A DNA stretch of 40,120 nucleotides, from positions 1-40,120 of the forward strand of contig WHSR01000051.1 in NCBI GenBank assembly GCA_009379995.1, given 5' to 3'. The stretch is from Streptosporangiales bacterium (GTDB lineage Bacteria > Actinomycetota > Actinomycetes > Streptosporangiales > WHSR01). Below the pieces are notes generated by a model. That model had not been told where the DNA came from. It was given only the letters and a program-made list of their open reading frames with translations, and ran no database searches. Each line of letters begins with the position of its first letter. Position 1 is the stretch's first letter. Made by a program: the position numbers and the translations under genes. Positions 14,411 through 22,142 of the stretch are shown piece after piece.

Positions 14411-16621
14411 GTGGCAGGCCGGGTGCGGGTTCTCGTCGCCGTACCCGCGCTGTTCGTGGCTCTGGTCGCCGCTCTCCTCGGGCAGTTGCTCGTGCTGCCC
14501 GCCCCCGCCGGCCACGCCGTGAGCCACGTAAGCGGCCCCTCCGGCCGCGCCTCACCGTCCGACCGCGTGGTGCTGATCGGCGTGCCGGGCCTGCGCTGGG
14601 GGGACGTCACCGAGGACAGCACTCCGACGCTGTGGCGGCTGGCCGGCGAGGGCTCGGCGGGGTCGCTGACGGTACGCACCGTGCGGTCCCTCACCTGCCC
14701 GGCGGACGGGTGGCTGACCATCTCCGCGGGCAACCGGGCGGACTTGGCGGGCAACGAATGCGCGATGCCCCCCGAGCCCGACCGGTCCGGGGAAGGAGCC
14801 ATCGTCCCGGGGTTCGCGGCGATCCGGCGGACCAACGGCGACACCCCGTACGCCTCGCGGATCGGACTGCTGGGCGACGCGGTGCGCCGCGCCGGCGGCT
14901 GCACGGCCGCCTTCGGGCCGGGTGCCGCGCTGGCGGCCGCGGGTACCGACGGCCGGGTCGATGCCTATCGCCGCTCCCTTACCCAGGCGACGCCCGCCGA
15001 CTGGTCACGTTGCCCGCTGACGGCCGTCGACGTCGACCACATCGCCCGGGCGTACCTCCGCGCCGGCGTCGATGCCGAGGCGGAGGGGGAGCAGGCGCTC
15101 ACCGAGGAGCAGCGAGCCGCGGCAGTCCGCCAGGCGGACCGCGCGCTGGCCGACATCCTGCGGTCGCTCCCGCCGGACACCACGGTGCTGCTGGCGGGCG
15201 TCTCCGAGGTCACGCCCCCCTCGCACCTGCACGTTGCGATCGCCGCCGGGCCGGGCCCGACGGGTGAGCCGTACCGGTCCACGTACCTGACCGCCAGCTC
15301 GACGCGGCGCCCCAACATCGTCCAGCTCACCGACGTGACGCCGACCGCCCTGGCGGCGCTCGGAATCCCGGTTCCGGCGCCGGCCGTCGGGTCGTCGTGG
15401 CGGCCCGGCGAGCGACACGGCGGTCCCACCGACGCGGTGGTGCGGGAGCTGAGCGGTCAGGACGTCGCCGCGCAGACCATGCGCGTCGCGGTGCCGCCGT
15501 TCTACGTCATGCTCGTGGTCGGTCAGCTCGTGCTGTACGGGATCGCTGTCGCCGCGTTGCGGCGGCGGTGGTACGGCGTCGCGCGGCTCCAGGCGCTCGC
15601 CTGGACCCGGCGGCTCGCCCTGGCCTGCGCGGCCGTGCCGGTCGCGAGCTTCCTCGCGAACCTCGTGCCGTGGTGGCGCACCGGCCAACCGATGCCCGCG
15701 CTGGCCGGCGCCGTGGCGGCCGCCGACGTGGCCGTCGTGTTGCTTGCGCTGTACGGACCCTGGCGGCGGTATCTGCTCGGACCGATCACCCTGGTCGCCG
15801 GGGTCACCGGGCTGGTGCTCGCCGTCGACGTGCTGACCGGGTCGTGGCTGCAGCTTTCCAGCCTCATGGGCTACTCACCGGTCATCGGCGGCCGATTCTA
15901 CGGGTTCGGCAACCCGCCGTACGCGCTGTTCGCCGCGGGCACCCTGCTGGCCGCGGCCGGCCTGGCCGAGTGGCAACGCCGGCGGGGCCGGCCGCGGGCC
16001 GCCGTCGCAGTGGTGACGGCGCTGGGGATCGCCGCGGTCGCTGTCGACGGGTGGCCGACGTGGGGGAGCGACGTCGGGGGAGTGATCGCGCTCACGCCGG
16101 GCCTGGCCCTGCTCGGTCTCGTGGTTGCCGGCAGGCGCGTGACGCTCACCCAGCTGCTGCTGTTCTCCGCCGCGGGGGCGGCGGTGGTCGCCGCGATCGG
16201 GTACGTGGACTATCTGCGTCCCCCGGATAGCCGCAGCCATCTGGGCTGGTTCGTGGAGGATCTGGTGAGCGGCAACGCGGGCACGGTGATCCTGCGAAAG
16301 GTCACCGCGATGCTGGGCACCCTCGGGAACGTCTGGCTCACCCTGCTGGTCCCGTTCGCCGTCGCGTTTCTGGTCTTCGTGCTGAACAGACCCGAGCGGT
16401 GGCGAGCCCCGGCGCTGCGGCTGGCCTTCGAGCGCGCCCCGATGCTGCGGCCCGGTCTGCTCGCGGTCCTGATCACCTCGGTTGTCGGCTTCGCCGTCAA
16501 CGACTCCGGGATTGCGGTTCCCGCCGTGGCGGCCATGCTCACCGTTCCGCTGGCGCTGGCCGCCGGCATCGGGGCACTGGAACTCGACGAGGCGGAGCCC
16601 TCGCCGACGCCTCGCGCGTGA
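14411..16621 (+). CDS. Polytopic membrane protein with alkaline-phosphatase-like extracellular domain
   Basis: 736 residues from GTG 14411, chosen for GGAGG 6 nt upstream. One N-terminal helix (VRVLVAVPALFVALVAALLG) precedes a soluble region (about 45-350) reading DRVVLIGVPGLRWGDVTEDS, PTLWRLAGEGSAGSLTVRTV and CPADGWLTISAGNRAD, an arrangement like the alkaline phosphatase/sulfatase superfamily. The expected nucleophile position is hard to assign. About eleven hydrophobic segments follow, with a conserved-looking GYSPVIGGRFYGFGNPPYAL loop. Function unknown; such proteins are thought to act on cell envelope lipids or polymers. Convergent with the GT2 gene, 7 bases apart, which may suggest a shared envelope role. 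The frame is open further upstream, but that part overlaps the LysE gene. Confidence 0.75.
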   Translation: MAGRVRVLVAVPALFVALVAALLGQLLVLPAPAGHAVSHVSGPSGRASPSDRVVLIGVPGLRWGDVTEDSTPTLWRLAGEGSAGSLTVRTVRSLTCPADGWLTISAGNRADLAGNECAMPPEPDRSGEGAIVPGFAAIRRTNGDTPYASRIGLLGDAVRRAGGCTAAFGPGAALAAAGTDGRVDAYRRSLTQATPADWSRCPLTAVDVDHIARAYLRAGVDAEAEGEQALTEEQRAAAVRQADRALADILRSLPPDTTVLLAGVSEVTPPSHLHVAIAAGPGPTGEPYRSTYLTASSTRRPNIVQLTDVTPTALAALGIPVPAPAVGSSWRPGERHGGPTDAVVRELSGQDVAAQTMRVAVPPFYVMLVVGQLVLYGIAVAALRRRWYGVARLQALAWTRRLALACAAVPVASFLANLVPWWRTGQPMPALAGAVAAADVAVVLLALYGPWRRYLLGPITLVAGVTGLVLAVDVLTGSWLQLSSLMGYSPVIGGRFYGFGNPPYALFAAGTLLAAAGLAEWQRRRGRPRAAVAVVTALGIAAVAVDGWPTWGSDVGGVIALTPGLALLGLVVAGRRVTLTQLLLFSAAGAAVVAAIGYVDYLRPPDSRSHLGWFVEDLVSGNAGTVILRKVTAMLGTLGNVWLTLLVPFAVAFLVFVLNRPERWRAPALRLAFERAPMLRPGLLAVLITSVVGFAVNDSGIAVPAVAAMLTVPLALAAGIGALELDEAEPSPTPRA

Positions 16622-16628
16622 CCAGGGG

Positions 16629-17390
16629 CTATACCCGGCGAAGGGTGTGCAGCCGGCGTCGTACGGACGGCGGCATCTCGCGGACGGCCAGCGCCCGGGC
16701 CACGTCGCGGAACTGCCGGCCGCGGTGGACCTGCGCGCGCCAATCGGTGCCGGTGGCGCGGTGCTCCAGCGGTACCTCGACCTCGGTGACCGTGAAGCCC
16801 TTGGTGAGCAGGTCGATGGTGAGCGCCGTCTCGGCGCCGAAACCGTGGGCGAGCGGGCGGGCCGCCTCGAACGCCCGGCGGGTCAGGCAGCGTTGGCCGT
16901 TCAGCGGCTGGGCAGGCTCGTAACCGGTCGCCCGGCGGATGCCCGCGCGGGCGAGGCGGATCACGAACCCGTGGCCGCCGAGCCGCAGCCGGTTCGCGGG
17001 GAAGCGCGCCACCGTCATGTCGGCCTGGCCCGTCCGCACCGGCTCGATGAGCGGAGCCGCCTCCTTGGCCGACCAGCCCAGGTCGGCGTCCAGGAACAGC
17101 AGGTGCCGGGGCTTCGCCGCCGATCCCTCGCGGCCCTCGTGCTCCTCGATCAGGCCAACGGCCTCCGCGCCGCTTGACATGGCGAAACCCTTGCCCCGGT
17201 TCCGGTCATGCCGTACGACCCTGGCACCGGCAACACGAGCCACCCGAGCCGTGTCGTCGTAGGAGCCGTCGTCGACCACCACCACGAGGTCGACGCCGGG
17301 AAGCTGCCCCGCGGCCTGGACGGTGGCCACCACGCGGTCGGCCTCGTCGTGGGCAGGAATGATCACGGCTACGTCGCCGGCGGGCTGCAT
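16629..17390 (-). CDS. Family 2 glycosyltransferase
   Basis: 253 residues. GT-A fold: DVAVIIPAHDEADRVVATVQ at the start, VVVDDGSYDDTARVA (nucleotide-binding Asp), RNRGKGFAMSSGA, then LLFLDADLGW as the metal-binding DxD region, and GFGAETALTIDLLTKGFTV near the end. No transmembrane helix, so probably a cytosolic enzyme using a nucleotide sugar and a lipid or polymer acceptor, like dolichol-phosphate or glucosyl-3-phosphoglycerate type enzymes. ATG 17390 has a TAGGAT box 8 nt upstream. Convergent with the phosphatase-like membrane protein. Confidence 0.85.
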   Translation of the reverse strand: MQPAGDVAVIIPAHDEADRVVATVQAAGQLPGVDLVVVVDDGSYDDTARVARVAGARVVRHDRNRGKGFAMSSGAEAVGLIEEHEGREGSAAKPRHLLFLDADLGWSAKEAAPLIEPVRTGQADMTVARFPANRLRLGGHGFVIRLARAGIRRATGYEPAQPLNGQRCLTRRAFEAARPLAHGFGAETALTIDLLTKGFTVTEVEVPLEHRATGTDWRAQVHRGRQFRDVARALAVREMPPSVRRRLHTLRRV

Positions 17391-17448
17391 GCCCCCCGAT
17401 CCTAGTGCGGCAGGTTGAGGGTTCCCCGGCTTTCCGGTTCTCCCGTGG

Positions 17449-17790
17449 CTATCCGGTACGGCCGAGCGCCTCGTCGGCCGATCCGTAGACGGAGAACACC
17501 GTGTCCAGCCCGGTGATCTCCAGGATTCTGCGCACGGGCGGCTGGGGTCCGGCGAGCGCGAGCGAACCGTCCCGCTCGCGGATCCGCTTCAGCGCCGCCA
17601 ACAACACGTTCATGCCGGTCGAGTCGCAGAACTCCACGCGGCTCAGGTCGATGACGACGTTCGCGGGCCCGTCCCGCACCACCTCGGTCAGCTTCGTCTG
17701 CAGGGTCGGCGCGGTGTACAGGTCAATCTCGCCGGCGGCGGTGACGACCGCGTGATCCTCGTGAAATCGTGCCGAGACCTCTAGGTCCAC
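17449..17790 (-). CDS. STAS-domain anti-sigma factor antagonist
   Basis: 113 residues from GTG 17790. A single STAS domain: HAVVTAAGEIDLYTAPTLQT, NVVIDLSRVEFCDSTGMNVL, then LALAGPQPPVRRILEITGLD. The Ser in DSTG is the site phosphorylated by RsbW-type kinases; the unphosphorylated protein would sequester the anti-sigma factor and free its sigma. It is monocistronic with its own strong promoter. A candidate kinase partner (RsbW-like, 21402-21815) lies 3.6 kb away, but pairing is inference. Confidence 0.9.
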   Translation of the reverse strand: MDLEVSARFHEDHAVVTAAGEIDLYTAPTLQTKLTEVVRDGPANVVIDLSRVEFCDSTGMNVLLAALKRIRERDGSLALAGPQPPVRRILEITGLDTVFSVYGSADEALGRTG

Positions 17791-17797
17791 AGCCGGC

Positions 17798-17826
17798 ACC
17801 CTAACCCCTGAACCGGTCGGTCTCAA
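17798..17826 (-). promoter_or_regulatory. Housekeeping-type promoter of the STAS gene
   Basis: On the minus strand TTGAGA (17821-17826), a 17-bp spacer and TAGGGT (17798-17803), then 7 nt to GTG 17790. This is the most complete promoter in the window and indicates a leaderless mRNA. Confidence 0.75.
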
Positions 17827-17923
17827 TCCGCCCCCTCGGACGCGGGCCGCGAAGCCCGGCAACCTTGGCGGCGCTCGGCGGGTCTCCTTCGCCGGGCGGC
17901 GGTCGTACGAGAGGGTAGATATC

Positions 17924-18301
17924 GTGCTGGCAAATGGCGACCGGCCCGATCGGCTGCGGCTCCTCGAACGTCTCGAGGAGATCCGCTACCGCGTGCAGAA
18001 GGCCACTGCCTGGCGCTCGGCAACCCACTACATGGGCCAACTCGTCAACAGGGACGGCTATGTCCCGGTCAATGCCCGACTCTCCCGCGACGACCTGACC
18101 TTCCTCGCCCACGCACGGGACGACGTGCTGGCCTTCGTCGCCCTCGGGCAGCGCCTGCTCGAGCTGCACCAGCCGCGGGACGTCCCGGGCAGGACCAGCG
18201 ACCCGACGCGGCCGATGCGGCGGTGCCGCACCTGCACGCAGCGCTGGCCCTGTCCCACTTACCAAACCATCGACGAGGTCATCGACAGTTACGGGTACTG
18301 A
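17924..18301 (+). CDS. Conserved actinobacterial protein of unknown function with C-terminal Cys cluster
   Basis: 125 residues from GTG 17924, with GAGAGG about 9 nt upstream. The N-terminal half is helical and charged (RLLERLEEIRYRVQKATAWR). The end carries RRCRTCTQRWPCPTYQTIDE, a C-x2-C-x5-C group that might bind a metal. Similar short proteins with a WPCPT ending are common in Streptomyces and relatives (recalled, not searched). No signal or membrane segment. Divergent from the STAS gene; a small membrane protein follows 35 bases downstream. Confidence 0.7.
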   Translation: MLANGDRPDRLRLLERLEEIRYRVQKATAWRSATHYMGQLVNRDGYVPVNARLSRDDLTFLAHARDDVLAFVALGQRLLELHQPRDVPGRTSDPTRPMRRCRTCTQRWPCPTYQTIDEVIDSYGY

Positions 18302-18336
18302 GCTTGCCGCGCGCCGCAAGGCCGTACGGTGACGGT

Positions 18337-18492
18337 GTGGGCAAGATAGTCCTGCTGCTGATCGCGATCTACGTGGTGCTTGCGGTCGTTGGCGTCGCCG
18401 TCAGCGCGCTCAAGTGGCTGCTGTGGCTCGCCATCATCCTCGTCGCCGTCACCGCGCTGGTCGGGTGGGTGCGAAGGTCCGGGAGCCGGTAG
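18337..18492 (+). CDS. Small membrane protein (51 residues)
   Basis: GTG 18337 opens VGKIVLLLIAIYVVLAVVGV, followed by a second hydrophobic segment (WLLWLAIILVAVTALVGW) and a basic end RRSGSR. Two transmembrane helices fill nearly the whole protein. TACGGT lies 6 nt before the GTG, which suggests leaderless expression. Function unknown; could be a regulatory or packaging peptide of a membrane complex. Confidence 0.6.
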   Translation: MGKIVLLLIAIYVVLAVVGVAVSALKWLLWLAIILVAVTALVGWVRRSGSR

Positions 18493-18520
18493 ACGGCGGG
18501 CGCCCCCCGCGCGAGGCCAA

Positions 18521-19927
18521 TCAGCGCCTGCGGCGCAGGGTCATCGGCAGGCCGCCCCGCGGTCGCAGCGTGACGTGCGCCTCGGGGACCGGACGGTACG
18601 CCGGAATCAGGTCGAGGCGGTAGTGCTGGACGAGCTTCGCGAGCACCAACGTCCCCTCCAGCGTCGCGAAGCCGGCGCCGACGCAGCCGCGCCGTCCCCC
18701 GCCGAACGGGATGAACGCGTAGCGGTGCCGACCGGCGGCGGACTCCGGGAGGAACCGCTCGGGGTCGAAACGCTCGGGCTTCGGCCAGTGGTCAGGGTTG
18801 CGATGCACCAGGTACGGCGGGACTGCGACGGTGTTGCCCGCCGGAACCGGGATCCCCTCGATCTCGTCGTCGTGGACCTCGTCCCGCTCGATCGTCCAGG
18901 CCGGCGGGTACAGCCGCATCGCCTCGGAGATCACGGCCGCCGTCCACGGGAGCTTGTCCACCGAATCCACGTCCGGGTCTCGGCCGCCGAGCACCGCGTC
19001 CACCTCGTCCTCCAGCCGACCGCGGGCATCCGGGTGACCGGACAACAAGGACAGCGACCAGGCCAGCGCGTTGGCGGTCGTCTCGTGACCGGCGAGGACG
19101 AACGTGATGACCTCGTCCCGCACCTCGCGATCACCGAGACCGGAGCCGTCCTCGTCCCGGGCGGCGAGCAGCAGGTCCAGGAGGTCGCGCGGCTCGTCCG
19201 GGGCGGGTGCGGCTCGGCGCTCGGCGACGATACGGGTGACGACCGCCTCCAGGTCGGCAACGGCCCGGCCGTACCGAGGGATCTTCGTGACCAGCGCCTC
19301 CGCGAGGCGGGGCTGCCACAGCAGCAGGAGGAAGGCCGGGTTGACCGAGGCCGCCTGCAGAACCGTCACCGCGTGGGCGACCCGCTGGGCGTCATCGCGC
19401 AGATCGATGCCGAAAAGCGCACGGCCGACGACGTCCAGGGTGAGCCGGTTCATCTCGGCGGCCGCGTCGACCATCGGCGCCTCCACCCCGGAGGACGAAG
19501 ACAACGCGTTCCACCGGTCCAGCGTCCGGCTCGCGGCCCCGACCATGAGGGGAGCGAACGACCGCACGTACCGGCGGGCGAAGACCGGCTGCACCAGCCG
19601 GCGGTGCCGCCGCCACTGCTCGCCCTCGCTGGTGAGCAGGCCGGAACCGAGCATCGCGCGGAGGGCCTGGTAGGTCCACGCCTTGACGTAGTTGTCCTGG
19701 TGGGTAGCGAGCACGTGTTCGGCGTGCTCCGGCCTGGTCAGCAGGAAGAAGCGGGCCCGGGGGCTGATCGGCGTCGTCACCGCGTCGCCGTACTGCTGGA
19801 CAAGCTGCACCATGGTGGCGAGCGGCCGCCGAAGCAGCGAGACCCACGCCCGCAGCGCCTGGGCCCCACGCGGCCCCGGTATGCCGGCGACGCCAGAGGT
19901 GACAATGTCGGGTTTGGCAGCGGTCAT
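18521..19927 (-). CDS. Cytochrome P450
   Basis: 468 residues with all P450 landmarks: I-helix [15 protein letters not shown] (oxygen-activating Thr), K-helix EAMRLYPP (ExxR), meander [10 protein letters not shown], and heme loop [14 protein letters not shown] with the cysteine ligand. The length and sequence style resemble the fatty-acid or xenobiotic-type bacterial P450s (CYP102/CYP110-like clan) more than short CYP105-like enzymes. No ferredoxin or reductase gene is adjacent, so it must borrow redox partners. A TTGACC box lies 27 bases upstream of ATG 19927, with GACGAT as a weak -10 six bases before it. Divergent from arcA. Confidence 0.93.
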   Translation of the reverse strand: MTAAKPDIVTSGVAGIPGPRGAQALRAWVSLLRRPLATMVQLVQQYGDAVTTPISPRARFFLLTRPEHAEHVLATHQDNYVKAWTYQALRAMLGSGLLTSEGEQWRRHRRLVQPVFARRYVRSFAPLMVGAASRTLDRWNALSSSSGVEAPMVDAAAEMNRLTLDVVGRALFGIDLRDDAQRVAHAVTVLQAASVNPAFLLLLWQPRLAEALVTKIPRYGRAVADLEAVVTRIVAERRAAPAPDEPRDLLDLLLAARDEDGSGLGDREVRDEVITFVLAGHETTANALAWSLSLLSGHPDARGRLEDEVDAVLGGRDPDVDSVDKLPWTAAVISEAMRLYPPAWTIERDEVHDDEIEGIPVPAGNTVAVPPYLVHRNPDHWPKPERFDPERFLPESAAGRHRYAFIPFGGGRRGCVGAGFATLEGTLVLAKLVQHYRLDLIPAYRPVPEAHVTLRPRGGLPMTLRRRR

Positions 19928-19985
19928 GCTGTCATCGTCACACCGCCTCGGGCCCGGTCAACCCGGGCTCGGCGCCGATACCGGC

Positions 19986-19991
19986 TAGCGT
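19986..19991 (+). promoter_or_regulatory. -10 box of the arginine deiminase gene (leaderless)
   Basis: TAGCGT ends 7 nt before GTG 19999 and overlaps the alternative GTG 19990, favouring the downstream start. Confidence 0.45.
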
Positions 19992-19998
19992 GACGTCC

Positions 19999-21234
19999 GT
20001 GAACCGGGTCGACACCGAGGTCGGCCGGCTGCGCACGGTTCTGCTGCACCGGCCGGGAGCGGAACTCAAGCGCATCACGCCGCGTAACAACGACAAGCTG
20101 CTCTTCGACGGCATCCCGTGGGTCGGCCGCGCTCAGGAGGAGCACGACGCCTTCGCCGAGGCACTGCGGAGCCGGGGCGTCCAGGTCCTCTACCTGACCG
20201 AACTACTCCAGGACACGCTCGAGTACTCGGAGGCCCGCGAGCAGGCGATCGCCGCCGCGGTCGCCGATCCCAGGCTGGGGGATCAGCTGCGGGCGGCCGT
20301 CTCCGCCCACCTGTGGGATCAGCGGCCCGAGGAACTCGCCAGTGTCCTCGTCGCCGGCATCGCGCACGAGGAGCTGCGGGACGGCGGAGGGTTGGTGTAC
20401 CGGCTGGCCGATCCGCACGACTTCGTCGTCGACCCGCTGCCCAACCTGGTCTTCACCAGGGACTCCAGCACCTGGATCCGAGACCGGACGGCCGTGGCGA
20501 GCTTCGCGATGCGGGCCCGGCGGCGCGAGTCGTCGCTGCTACAGGTGATTTACCAGCACCATCCGCGGTTCCGCGGTGGCAACGGGCTGCTGTACGGACC
20601 GGACCTGGAGTACCTGGAAGGCGGCGACGTGTTGCTGCTTTCCCCGGGCGTCGTGGCCGTCGGGGTAGGGGAGCGCACCACTCCGGCGGGTGTGGAGCGG
20701 CTGGCTCGGCGGCTGCTCGGCAGCGGCGTCGGGCATACCGTGCTGGCGGTGCCGATCGCCCAGCGACGCGCCACCATGCACCTCGACACCGTGTGCACGA
20801 TGGTCGATGTCGACACCATGCTCATGTACCCGGCGGTCGTACACGGGTTGACAGCGGTCACCGTCACGGCCGCCGGCACCGCGGGCGGCGCCGCGGGCGA
20901 TACCGCCGGCGAGCCGGACGAGCTGCGGATATCCGAACCCGAGCCGTTCCTCGAGACGGCGGCATCGGCTATGGGCATCGAGCGGCTGCGGGTGATCGAC
21001 ACCGGCCTCGACCCGGTGGTCGCCGAACGGGAGCAGTGGGACGACGGCAACAACACCCTGGCGGTCGGACCACGCCTGGCGGTGGCCTACGAGCGGAACG
21101 TCGAGACGAACGCGCGGTTGGCCGAGGCGGGAATCGAGGTGATCACGTTGCCCGGCAGCGAGCTGGGCAGCGGACGCGGCGGCCCGCGCTGTATGTCCTG
21201 TCCACTGGTCCGTGACCCGCTCCCGACGACATAA
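19999..21234 (+). CDS. arcA: Arginine deiminase
   Basis: 411 residues. Guanidino-modifying enzyme motifs: [12 protein letters not shown] (substrate Asp), [13 protein letters not shown] with the catalytic His, and the C-terminal GGPRCMSCP with the nucleophilic Cys. It hydrolyses arginine to citrulline and ammonia. No ornithine carbamoyltransferase, carbamate kinase or antiporter follows, so it is not part of a complete fermentative ADI pathway here. An Ala/Gly-rich insert ([17 protein letters not shown]) lies between conserved strands, probably a surface loop. GTG 19999 is chosen from the -10 box; GTG 19990 adds three residues. Confidence 0.93.
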   Translation: MNRVDTEVGRLRTVLLHRPGAELKRITPRNNDKLLFDGIPWVGRAQEEHDAFAEALRSRGVQVLYLTELLQDTLEYSEAREQAIAAAVADPRLGDQLRAAVSAHLWDQRPEELASVLVAGIAHEELRDGGGLVYRLADPHDFVVDPLPNLVFTRDSSTWIRDRTAVASFAMRARRRESSLLQVIYQHHPRFRGGNGLLYGPDLEYLEGGDVLLLSPGVVAVGVGERTTPAGVERLARRLLGSGVGHTVLAVPIAQRRATMHLDTVCTMVDVDTMLMYPAVVHGLTAVTVTAAGTAGGAAGDTAGEPDELRISEPEPFLETAASAMGIERLRVIDTGLDPVVAEREQWDDGNNTLAVGPRLAVAYERNVETNARLAEAGIEVITLPGSELGSGRGGPRCMSCPLVRDPLPTT

Positions 21235-21313
21235 GCGGGGGGTGGAGACGCCCGCGGGGGAAGGGGGGCGGTGGAGGCTCGGGCGCTGCCGACGGGGGAG
21301 CAGCAGCACCCGA

Positions 21314-21330
21314 GCTAGCCGTACGCTAGC
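21314..21330. repeat. Palindromic pair GCTAGC-CGTAC-GCTAGC
   Basis: Two perfect GCTAGC hexamers (21314-21319 and 21325-21330) in the 167-bp gap between arcA and the RsbW-like gene. Could be a weak convergent terminator or a protein site; no T-tract. Confidence 0.3.
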
Positions 21331-21401
21331 GGCCACCCGTGCCATGGCCAAGTAGCGTGCGCAACGGATCAATAACGGTGTGTCGTCGCTTCGATACTCA
21401 G

Positions 21402-21815
21402 CTAGACGGACGCGACGGCGGCCGCCTGAGCGGACAGCTTTGCCCACACGGTGGTCGCCTCACCCTCGTGGCGCACTCCCCACTCGTTCGCCACGTGTTC
21501 GACGATCTCGAGGCCGCGGCCACCGGGTGAGGTCAGGGACCGTGGACGCATCCGCGGCTCGGTGCCCGCCCCACCGTCGCTCACCGCGATCTGCAGCCGC
21601 TCGTCGTCGAGCCGCCACGTCACCCGCACCCGGCCGGAACGGAGCGGACGGGCGTGCCGAAGCGCGTTACCCAGAAGCTCGCTGACCACGAGGGCCGCGT
21701 CGGCCACCGTCTGGTCCGCAACACCCTGAGCCAGCAGCTCGTGGCAGAGACGCTGGCGCGCGACCGCGACACTGGAGGGAGTGTGCGGCAGGAGCAGGGC
21801 ACGCGACGCAGTCAC
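21402..21815 (-). CDS. RsbW-like ATP-binding protein (anti-sigma factor / regulatory kinase)
   Basis: 137 residues from GTG 21815, with GGAGG about 12 nt upstream. A lone GHKL ATPase domain: VVSELLGNALRHARPLRSGR is the N box, VSDGGAGTEP the G1 box, SPGGRGLEIVEHVANEWGVR the G2 region. Such proteins bind sigma factors and phosphorylate STAS antagonists in partner-switching systems; Streptomyces-type genomes encode dozens. The frame continues upstream for 65 codons without resemblance to the family. An AT-rich leader lies farther upstream. Confidence 0.85.
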   Translation of the reverse strand: MTASRALLLPHTPSSVAVARQRLCHELLAQGVADQTVADAALVVSELLGNALRHARPLRSGRVRVTWRLDDERLQIAVSDGGAGTEPRMRPRSLTSPGGRGLEIVEHVANEWGVRHEGEATTVWAKLSAQAAAVASV

Positions 21816-22142
21816 TTCCCTCGAACACCTCCGTCGGAGACGGACCGGTGGGCACCGCCCACTACGTCCGAAATGCCCCGACGGGGGCTGCGAGAAACCG
21901 TTTGCAGGAGTCCCGGGGCGGGCACTCTGTCCCCCCTGGCGTGTCTCATGCTCGATCCGCGCCTTTCGGTCAACCGGCGTCCGGAACGCCGTGTTTTCAG
22001 TCAGTGCCAACTACATGTGCACTGCAGTTATGCCCCATACCAGGTCAAATATTTTTCACACGACCAACGAACAGATTACAATTGAATGACGGTCGTCACC
22101 AGAGGTGGTGTTCTTCCTCGCTTCGGCCCGTCGGCCGACCCG
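21816..22142. other. Intergenic region with an AT-rich core
   Basis: No gene is supported. About 22021-22089 is only about 39 percent GC, against about 70 percent around it, and includes ATATTTTT and a CAATTG. Two small palindromes, TGACG-GT-CGTCA (22087-22098) and CACCA-GAGG-TGGTG (22097-22110), follow the histidine kinase stop and might terminate it. The AT-rich part is probably the promoter region for the RsbW-like gene, though no canonical -35/-10 pair is clear. Confidence 0.5.

Noticed and set aside
18380..19993. 537-residue plus-strand frame opposite the P450
   Set aside because: Shadow of the P450 gene with no recognisable domain.
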